28,074 nt of DNA from JBQTKD01 sp052389435 (GTDB lineage Bacteria > Actinomycetota > Actinomycetes > Sporichthyales > Sporichthyaceae), in NCBI GenBank assembly GCA_052389435.1, contig JBQTIB010000187.1, positions 1 through 28,074 on the forward strand, read 5' to 3'. The translations under genes were made by a program, and so were the position numbers. The notes under the pieces are model-generated. The model was not told the DNA's origin. It worked only from the letters and a program-made list of their open reading frames with translations, and did no database searches. Below are positions 22,721 through 28,074 of this stretch, piece by piece. Every line of letters starts with the position of its first letter. Within the stretch, counting starts at the first letter, position 1.

Positions 22721-23473
22721 TCAGACCTTGCGCAGCACGCTGACGACCTTGCCGAGGATGGTGGCCATCTCGCCGGGGATGGGCTCGTACGCCTCGTTGT
22801 GCGGCAGCAGCCAGATCCGGCCGTAGCGTCGCTTGAAGGTCTTCACCGTGGCCTCGCCGTCGAGCATGGCGGCCACGATCTCGCCGTTCTCCGCCGTGCT
22901 CTGCTGGCGCACGACGACCCAGTCGCCGTCGCAGATGGCCGCGTCGACCATCGAGTCTCCGACGACCTTGAGCAGGAAGAGCGCGCCGTCGCCGACGAGC
23001 TCGCGGGGGAGCGGGAACACGTCCTCGACGGCCTGCTCCGCCAGGATCGGCCCGCCGGCGGCAATCCGGCCGACGACCGGCACGAACGCCGGCGTCGGAC
23101 GCGAGGAGCGGAACTCCTCCTCGTCGTACTCGCGAGACCCGCTCGGCTCCACGCCCTCCGGGAAGCGAACGTCGACCGCGCGCGGACGGTTCGGGTCCCG
23201 GCGCAGATAGCCCTTTTTCTCCAGCGTGGCCAACTGGTGCGACACCGACGAGGTGGACGTCAGGCCGACGGCGTCCCCGATCTCCCGCATCGACGGCGGG
23301 TAGCCGCGGCGTTCCACCGAGTCTCTGATCACCTCGAGCACCCGCCGCTGGCGCGGAGTCAGTCCGTTGACGTCCGGCGGGCCGTCCGGCAGGGCGTGCA
23401 GCTGGGCCTCGCCCGCCTGTGCCTCGCCGCCCCGCGCCGCCGGCTCGTCGCCCTTCCCCGTGCTCTTGACCAC
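22721..23473 (-). CDS. lexA: LexA, SOS-response transcriptional repressor
   Basis: A 250-aa repressor that self-cleaves when activated RecA filaments form on DNA. The N-terminal winged helix spans about 37-100 (LTPRQRRVLEVIRDSVERRG, then GLTSTSSVSHQLATLEKKGY as the recognition region). The C-terminal protease domain has the cleavage site Ala139-Gly140 in GRIAAGGPI, nucleophile Ser174 in VGDSMVD and Lys211 in EATVKTFKR, all intact. A variable acidic linker separates the domains. The GTG start at 23473 has AGGAGG six bases upstream. The promoter (-35 TTGAAT, 17-bp spacer, -10 TACTGT) overlaps a LexA box, so autorepression is expected. It is divergent from the LysM gene. Confidence 0.97.
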   Translation of the reverse strand: MVKSTGKGDEPAARGGEAQAGEAQLHALPDGPPDVNGLTPRQRRVLEVIRDSVERRGYPPSMREIGDAVGLTSTSSVSHQLATLEKKGYLRRDPNRPRAVDVRFPEGVEPSGSREYDEEEFRSSRPTPAFVPVVGRIAAGGPILAEQAVEDVFPLPRELVGDGALFLLKVVGDSMVDAAICDGDWVVVRQQSTAENGEIVAAMLDGEATVKTFKRRYGRIWLLPHNEAYEPIPGEMATILGKVVSVLRKV

Positions 23474-23536
23474 TACTGCCTCCTCGTCGCCGTCGGGGCG
23501 CCGTGGGATGCGCCCGACCGTGTCTCGATGTCACCG

Positions 23537-23565
23537 ACAGTAGCGGTCGGCGACACGACATTCAA
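23537..23565 (-). promoter_or_regulatory. lexA promoter
   Basis: On the minus strand TTGAAT (23565-23560) and TACTGT (23542-23537) are separated by exactly 17 bp. This is a good -35/-10 pair about 64 bp before the lexA GTG. The -35 lies inside the LexA box at 23562-23577. Confidence 0.65.
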
Positions 23566-23577
23566 ACAAATGTTCGA
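23562..23577. promoter_or_regulatory. LexA (SOS) box 1, at the lexA promoter
   Basis: TCAAACAAATGTTCGA matches the Gram-positive LexA operator TCGAAC-N4-GTTCGA at 11 of 12 defined positions. It overlaps the lexA -35 element, the expected place for autoregulation, and is about 115 bp from the LysM start. Confidence 0.85.
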
Positions 23578-23630
23578 GCGTTCTCGAAAAATGTCGGAGG
23601 TGTCCGCTACAACTGTCCCCATCACAAGGG

Positions 23631-23646
23631 TCGAATGAATGTTCGA
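23631..23646. promoter_or_regulatory. LexA (SOS) box 2, upstream of the LysM gene
   Basis: TCGAATGAATGTTCGA matches the same operator at 11 of 12 defined positions. It lies 45 bp before the ATG of the LysM gene and 69 bp centre to centre from box 1. A TACAACT at about 23608 could be the -10 of this gene, which would place the box just after the transcription start as a block. Confidence 0.85.
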
Positions 23647-23691
23647 AGATCTGGGGCCGTGTCGGCCCCGCAATCGCCCCAGGAGGCAGTC

Positions 23692-24183
23692 ATGAGCACT
23701 GGCACCGTCGTCAACCGCAGCAGCCGTCTTTCGCACCCCGCCGGCCGCGCGCTGCGGCCGGGCCCCGGCTCCCCGGTCGCGCCCCGGCTGCACCTGGTGC
23801 CGCCGCCGGCGGAGCGGGCGGAGCTTCCCGTCCGGCTCGTTCCGGTGTCCTCTTCGGACGCCCTGCTCTCGGCCCTTCCCGCCGCCGTGGCCGGGCCCGT
23901 GCTGCGGCTGACGCCGCGCGGGCGCGGCGTCGCGGTGCTCGTTCTGCTCGCGGCGATCTTCGGTCTGGGCATGGCCTTCGGGTCCTCGGCCATCGGCGCC
24001 GACGAGGCGCCGGCACCGGTCGAGCACGCGAGCGTCGTGGTGCAGCCGGGGGAGACCCTCTGGGGAATCGCGCGCTCGGCCGACCCGGGTCGGGACCCGC
24101 GCAATGTCGTGGGAGAGATCCGCCGGCTGAACGCCCTGCCGTCGGCCGAGATCCAGGCGGGCCAGGTTTTGCTACTGCCGTGA
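23692..24183 (+). CDS. SOS-controlled LysM membrane protein, DivS/ChiZ (Rv2719c)-type
   Basis: A 163-aa protein: a cytoplasmic Pro/Arg-rich N-terminus (~80 residues), one transmembrane helix (GVAVLVLLAAIFGLGMAFG, about 80-100), and an external LysM domain (VVVQPGETLWGIARSADPG ... EIQAGQVLLLP) at the C-terminus that should bind peptidoglycan. The position next to and divergent from lexA, with its own LexA box and nrdR following, equals that of mycobacterial Rv2719c (ChiZ) and corynebacterial divS, SOS-induced proteins that delay division. The same role is inferred here. No separate hydrolase motif is visible. AGGAGG five bases before the ATG sets the start. A longer frame from 23503 would include the LexA box and is rejected. 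Confidence 0.8.
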   Translation: MSTGTVVNRSSRLSHPAGRALRPGPGSPVAPRLHLVPPPAERAELPVRLVPVSSSDALLSALPAAVAGPVLRLTPRGRGVAVLVLLAAIFGLGMAFGSSAIGADEAPAPVEHASVVVQPGETLWGIARSADPGRDPRNVVGEIRRLNALPSAEIQAGQVLLLP

Positions 24184-24322
24184 CGGGTGGGACGAACGAC
24201 ACGCCCGGCCAGGTTGGCGGACACGCCGGGGCGGCCGGCGCCTCGGAACCCGTGACGTGCCCGTGACCTGCGGATCTGTCGCGACGGGCGGATCCGGGTC
24301 GGTTTCGGTCGTCGTCGGCGGC

Positions 24323-24352
24323 TTGCATCTCGTGGGTCGTGAGTCCTACGGT
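24323..24352 (+). promoter_or_regulatory. Probable nrdR-nrdJ promoter
   Basis: TTGCAT (24323-24328) and TACGGT (24347-24352) are separated by 18 bp in the 273-bp gap after the LysM gene. The candidate NrdR boxes begin two bases downstream of the -10, so a bound repressor would cover the transcription start. The rest of the gap (24184-24322) shows no gene. Confidence 0.45.
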
Positions 24353-24353
24353 T

Positions 24354-24400
24354 CCCACATGTAGTAGTTACACCGCTGTAAGTACCCACAGGTTGTGCAC
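24354..24400. promoter_or_regulatory. Two candidate NrdR boxes 31 bp apart
   Basis: CCCACATGTAGTA at 24354 and CCCACAGGTTGTG at 24385 share the pattern CCCACAKGTWGTR and start exactly 31 bp apart, three helical turns. NrdR operators in other bacteria come as two partly palindromic sites spaced by about three turns in ribonucleotide reductase promoters. The match to the classic consensus is only partial, so the assignment rests on spacing and context. Confidence 0.45.
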
Positions 24401-24456
24401 CTGATATCCGCAAGCCGTGCACAGGCCCATCCACAGCACGAGCCTCGGGAGCCGGC

Positions 24457-24927
24457 GTGAACTGCCCTTTCTGCCGTGACGCGGACACCCGCGTCGTGGA
24501 CTCCCGGACCGCCGAGGACGGCACCGCGATCCGGCGCCGGCGCCAGTGCGAGCGGTGCGAACGTCGCTTCACGACCTTCGAAACCGCGGGCCTGTGGGTG
24601 GTCAAGCGCAGCGGAGCCACGGAGGCGTTCAGCCGCGAGAAGGTCCTGGTGGGCGTCCGCAAGGCGTGCCAGGGGCGCCCGGTCAGCGAGGACGCCCTCG
24701 CCCTGCTCGCCCAGCGGGTAGAGGAGGCCGTACGAGGTGCGGGGGCCCCCGAGGTCCGCGCCCACGACGTCGGCCTCGCGGTGCTCGCGCCGCTTCGCGA
24801 ACTCGACGAGGTGGCCTACCTCCGCTTCGCCAGCGTGTACCGCGGGTTCGAATCGCTCGCCGATTTCGAGGCCGAGATCGAGACCCTGCGCACCGAGCGG
24901 AAGGCCGCCGTCCCGGCCGCACGCTGA
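24457..24927 (+). CDS. nrdR: Transcriptional repressor NrdR
   Basis: A 156-aa nucleotide-sensing repressor of ribonucleotide reductase genes. The N-terminal zinc ribbon is complete: CPFC (Cys3, Cys6) and CERC (Cys31, Cys34), with DSRTAEDGTAIRRRRQCERC between and FTTFE after it. The ATP-cone follows from about residue 47 (WVVKRSGATEAFSREKVLVGVRKACQGRP) and ends in VAYLRFASVYRGFESLADF. Length is normal. The GTG at 24457 places the zinc ribbon at residue 3, as in the family, with GGGAG just upstream. It precedes nrdJ by 113 bp and likely represses both genes through the upstream repeats. Confidence 0.97.
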   Translation: MNCPFCRDADTRVVDSRTAEDGTAIRRRRQCERCERRFTTFETAGLWVVKRSGATEAFSREKVLVGVRKACQGRPVSEDALALLAQRVEEAVRGAGAPEVRAHDVGLAVLAPLRELDEVAYLRFASVYRGFESLADFEAEIETLRTERKAAVPAAR

Positions 24928-25040
24928 CGAAAAACATGCACCGTGAGTAACCGGATCCACCCACGAACTTTCGAATTTCCAGCCTGCCGGGCGGCATCGA
25001 GCAGACGGCCCCGGTTGTTGCAATCAGGAGAGGACCAAAC

Positions 25041-27938
25041 GTGACCGAGAGCGTGAACGGCGGGGCAACCACGATGTCGAACGGACAGCGCGGTGACATG
25101 GACAGGCGCGGCGGCGCGGAGTGGCCCGCGGGTCCGCAGCGCTCGGCTGCCCGCAAGGGCCTGAAGATCGATCGGATCTACACCCGCGAGGGCGCGCACC
25201 CGTACGACCAGGTCACCTGGGAGCGGCGCGACGTCGTCATGACGAACTGGCGCGACGGTTCGGTCATCTTCGAGCAGAAGGGCGTGGAGTTCCCGTCCAC
25301 CTGGTCGGTCAACGCCGCCAACATCGTCACCACCAAGTACTTCCGCGGCGCCGTCGGCGCCCCGGACCGCGAGTGGAGCCTGCGCCAGTTGATCGACCGC
25401 GTGGTGCGCACCTACCGCGCCGCCGGCGAGCAGCACGGCTACTTCGCCGCTCCCGCGGACGCCGAGGCCTTCGCCGACGAGCTCACCCACGCGCTGCTGC
25501 ACCAGGTCTTCTCGTTCAACTCCCCGGTCTGGTTCAACGTCGGGACCTCTGCCCCGCAGCAGGTCTCGGCCTGCTTCATCCTCTCCGTCGACGACACGAT
25601 GGACTCGATCCTGAACTGGTACCGCGAGGAGGGCCTGATCTTCAAGGGCGGCTCCGGCGCCGGGCTGAACCTCTCTCGCATCCGCTCCTCCAAGGAGCTG
25701 CTCTCCTCCGGCGGCACCGCATCGGGACCCGTCAGCTTCATGCGCGGCGCCGACGCGTCGGCCGGGACGATCAAGTCCGGCGGCGCCACCCGCCGAGCGG
25801 CCAAGATGGTCATCCTCGACGTCGACCACCCGGACATCTGCGAGTTCATCGAGACCAAGTCCCGCGAGGAGCGCAAGATCCGCGCCCTGCGCGACGCAGG
25901 TTTCGACATGGACCTCGGCGGGGCGGACATCACCAGCGTCCAGTACCAGAACGCCAACAACTCCGTCCGGGTCACCGACGAGTTCATGCGCGCCGTCGAG
26001 GCCGGCACCGAGTTCGGTCTGCGCGCCCGCGGCACCGGCGAGGTCATCGACACCGTCGACGCACGCGAGCTGTTCGGCAAGATGGCCCAGGCCGCGTGGG
26101 ACTGCGCCGACCCGGGCATCCAGTACGACGGCACCATCAACGACTGGCACACCTGCCCCGAGAGCGGGCGCATCACCGCCAGCAACCCGTGCTCGGAGTA
26201 CATGCACCTGGACAACTCCTCGTGCAACCTGGCCTCGCTGAACCTGATGAAGTTCCTGCGCGAGGACGGCACGTTCGACGCCCCGACGTTCGTCAAGGTC
26301 GTCGAGCTCGTGATCACCGCGATGGACATCTCCATCTGCTTCGCGGACTTCCCGACCGAGCCGATCGGCGAGACCACCCGCGCCTTCCGCCAGCTCGGCA
26401 TCGGGTACGCCAACCTCGGCGCGCTGCTCATGGCCACCGGTCACGGGTACGACTCCGAGGGCGGCCGCGTTCTCGCCGCCTCCATCACCTCGCTGATGAA
26501 CGGCACCGCCTACCGCCGCTCGGCCGAACTCGCGGGGGTCGTGGGCCCGTACGACGGGTACGCCCGCAACGCCGCCGCCCACACCCGCGTCATGCGCAAG
26601 CACGCCGCCGCCAACGACGCCGTTCGCTCGGTCGATGAGATGGACCGTCAGATCCTGGAACTCGCGACGCTCGCGTGGGCCGAGTGCCTGCGCATCGGCG
26701 AGGCCAACGGCTGGCGCAACTCCCAGGCTTCGGTGCTCGCGCCGACCGGGACCATCGGCCTGATGATGGACTGCGACACCACGGGCATCGAGCCGGACCT
26801 CGCCCTGGTGAAGTTCAAGAAGCTCGTCGGCGGCGGCTCCATGCAGATCGTCAACCAGACCGTGCCGCGCGCGCTGGACAAGCTGGGCTACCAGAACGAG
26901 CAGATCGAGGCGATCGTCGAGTTCATCGCCGCGAACGGCCACGTCGTGGGTGCCCCGGGCCTGCGCCAGGAGCACTACGAGGTCTTCGACTGTGCGATGG
27001 GCGAGCGCACCATCAAGCCGATGGGCCACGTGTCCATGATGGCCGCGGTGCAGCCGTTCATCTCGGGTGCGATCTCCAAGACCGTCAACATGCCGGAGTC
27101 GGCCACCGTCGAGGAGATCGCCGAGGTCTACGCCAACGGCTGGAAGATGGGCCTGAAGGCCCTCGCGGTCTACCGCGACAACTGCAAGGTCGGCCAGCCG
27201 CTCTCGGCCGGCTCCTCGGCTCGGGCCGACGCGCCCGCCGAGGTCGCCACCCAGATCGAGTACCGCCCGATCCGCAAGCGTCTGCCGAAGGTCCGCGACT
27301 CCAAGACCGTCTCGTTCTCGGTCGGTGGAGCCGAGGGGTACATGACCGCCGCGGCGTACCCGGACGGTGGCCTGGGCGAGATCTTCCTGAAGATGTCCAA
27401 GCAGGGCTCGACCCTCGCCGGAATGATGGACGCCTTCTCCATCGCGATCTCGATCGGCCTGCAGTACGGCGTTCCGCTGGAGTCCTTCATCACGAAGTTC
27501 ACCAACATGCGCTTCGAGCCGGCCGGCATGACCGACGACCCGGACGTCCGGATGTCGGCGTCGATCATGGACTACATCTTCCGTCGGCTCGCGCTGGACT
27601 ACCTCCCGGCCGAGGAGCGCGCCGCGCTCGGCATCCACTCCGCCGAAGAGCGCGCCCGCCACCTGGAGACCGGTTCGTACTTCGAGGAGGCCGAGGACGG
27701 CGAGGAGGAGATCGACACCCAGGCCCTCGCCCAGTCCGCGCCGATCGAGCCGGCCGATGCCACCGTCGGCGGCGCCTCGGCCACGTGGGAGACCCCGGGC
27801 TCCACGACCGAACTCCTCGAGGCCCAGCAGGGCCGCACCGCGGACGCCCCCCTGTGCCTGACCTGCGGCACCAAGATGCGCGCCGCCGGCAGCTGCTACG
27901 TCTGCGAGGGCTGCGGCAGCACCAGCGGCTGCAGCTAG
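25041..27938 (+). CDS. nrdJ: Adenosylcobalamin-dependent (class II) ribonucleotide reductase
   Basis: A 965-aa enzyme reducing ribonucleotides to deoxyribonucleotides with adenosylcobalamin as radical source, so it works with or without oxygen. Active-site residues are in place: redox pair Cys178 (VSACFILSVDD) and Cys395, thiyl-radical Cys384 in NPCSEYMHLDNSSCNLASL with Asn382 and Glu386, and APTGTIG for the phosphate loop. Cys384 and Cys395 are 11 residues apart, as in class II enzymes. The C-terminal end has two CxxC-type pairs (CLTCGTK, CYVCEGC) and a final Cys, probably the re-reduction arm and a zinc ribbon, preceded by an acidic linker (about 870-910). AGGAGAGGA precedes GTG 25041. ATG 25074 is an alternative. 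It follows nrdR and ends at a terminator. Confidence 0.96.
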   Translation: MTESVNGGATTMSNGQRGDMDRRGGAEWPAGPQRSAARKGLKIDRIYTREGAHPYDQVTWERRDVVMTNWRDGSVIFEQKGVEFPSTWSVNAANIVTTKYFRGAVGAPDREWSLRQLIDRVVRTYRAAGEQHGYFAAPADAEAFADELTHALLHQVFSFNSPVWFNVGTSAPQQVSACFILSVDDTMDSILNWYREEGLIFKGGSGAGLNLSRIRSSKELLSSGGTASGPVSFMRGADASAGTIKSGGATRRAAKMVILDVDHPDICEFIETKSREERKIRALRDAGFDMDLGGADITSVQYQNANNSVRVTDEFMRAVEAGTEFGLRARGTGEVIDTVDARELFGKMAQAAWDCADPGIQYDGTINDWHTCPESGRITASNPCSEYMHLDNSSCNLASLNLMKFLREDGTFDAPTFVKVVELVITAMDISICFADFPTEPIGETTRAFRQLGIGYANLGALLMATGHGYDSEGGRVLAASITSLMNGTAYRRSAELAGVVGPYDGYARNAAAHTRVMRKHAAANDAVRSVDEMDRQILELATLAWAECLRIGEANGWRNSQASVLAPTGTIGLMMDCDTTGIEPDLALVKFKKLVGGGSMQIVNQTVPRALDKLGYQNEQIEAIVEFIAANGHVVGAPGLRQEHYEVFDCAMGERTIKPMGHVSMMAAVQPFISGAISKTVNMPESATVEEIAEVYANGWKMGLKALAVYRDNCKVGQPLSAGSSARADAPAEVATQIEYRPIRKRLPKVRDSKTVSFSVGGAEGYMTAAAYPDGGLGEIFLKMSKQGSTLAGMMDAFSIAISIGLQYGVPLESFITKFTNMRFEPAGMTDDPDVRMSASIMDYIFRRLALDYLPAEERAALGIHSAEERARHLETGSYFEEAEDGEEEIDTQALAQSAPIEPADATVGGASATWETPGSTTELLEAQQGRTADAPLCLTCGTKMRAAGSCYVCEGCGSTSGCS

Positions 27939-27950
27939 CCCAGCGGCAGC

Positions 27951-27991
27951 GAGGGTCCCCCGGCCTCCCCCGCGGGACCCTCCCCCGTTTT
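27951..27991 (+). terminator. Intrinsic terminator of nrdJ
   Basis: GAGGGTCCC (27951-27959) pairs perfectly with GGGACCCTC (27974-27982) across a 14-base C-rich loop and is followed by CCCCCGTTTT. It begins 12 bp after the nrdJ stop. From 27992 to the end of the window I see no gene or element. Confidence 0.75.
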
Positions 27992-28074
27992 GGAATCGGG
28001 CCGAGCCCCGCCGCCGGGGCACCCCAACCGCGCCTCGCGCGTAGACGGGGCGCTACAGCGCGTGCGGCGCACGA

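Noticed and set aside
23503..24183. A longer form of the LysM protein starting at 23503
   Set aside because: It would translate through both LexA boxes. AGGAGG before ATG 23692 and family comparison support the shorter form.
24184..25040. Cobalamin riboswitch upstream of nrdR or nrdJ
   Set aside because: No B12-box-like sequence or suitable fold was seen in the 273-bp and 113-bp gaps. The repeats fit NrdR operators better.
24816..28022. A 1068-codon open frame on the minus strand opposite nrdJ and nrdR
   Set aside because: It is the antisense shadow of nrdJ, with Gly/Asp/Arg/Val-rich non-protein-like sequence. Such frames are expected in very GC-rich DNA.

Overview
The window is chromosomal DNA from a high-GC actinobacterium. 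Almost every third codon position is G or C, GTG and TTG starts are common, and the gene order recO-uppS, glyS-dusB, miaA-dapF-hflX and lexA-LysM gene-nrdR-nrdJ is typical of Streptomyces-like and mycobacterial relatives. I see no phage, IS element, CRISPR array, rRNA or tRNA. Genus cannot be told from the sequence alone.

Layout. 1-1313: a 28-C homopolymer at the very edge, a secreted hypothetical protein on the minus strand, the remains of an AIM24-family gene, and a 61-aa hypothetical protein. 1352-2895: recO and uppS, overlapping by ATGA. 3046-5470: an exported seven-bladed propeller protein, a small basic membrane protein (minus) and an ABM-like protein. 5559-8044: a glycyl-tRNA synthetase homologue overlapping dusB. 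8175-11351: an FAD oxidoreductase of the UDP-galactopyranose mutase-like class followed closely by a GT-C glycosyltransferase. 11421-14120: pyruvate phosphate dikinase with a strong terminator. 14181-17136: a small membrane protein (minus), a sulfotransferase, dGTPase (dgt) and an MT0933-type small protein (minus). 17258-20554: miaA, dapF, hflX. 20642-24183: a DinG-type helicase, lexA (minus) and a LysM gene divergent from lexA, with two LexA boxes between them. 24457-27938: nrdR and nrdJ, ending at a terminator.

How the genes work together. The right end is a DNA-damage and nucleotide-supply neighbourhood: LexA, an SOS-type LysM division/cell-wall protein, a DinG helicase, the NrdR repressor with two candidate operator repeats, and B12-dependent ribonucleotide reductase. 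dgt, which degrades dGTP, lies to the left. uppS supplies polyprenyl diphosphate carrier lipid, and the FAD enzyme plus GT-C transferase probably feed cell-envelope glycan synthesis. miaA, dusB, hflX and the GlyRS homologue serve tRNA and ribosome function.

The most unusual observation is in the GlyRS homologue (5559-6914). It keeps the ATP-binding and anticodon-binding parts, but all three motifs that supply the glutamates of the glycine pocket are changed: RPETAQ reads RPDPTQ, EFEQMEMEF reads EFEQMGLAW, and EPxAG reads APTAG. It sits where the housekeeping glyS is normally found, so either glycine recognition works differently here or a second GlyRS exists elsewhere in the genome. Other points worth checking are the AIM24 gene remnant, hairpins built over the stop codons of convergent genes, a 13-bp tandem repeat before dinG, a 12-bp palindrome in the ppdK promoter region, several apparently leaderless starts, and a synteny junction between dgt and miaA where dnaG would usually follow dgt.
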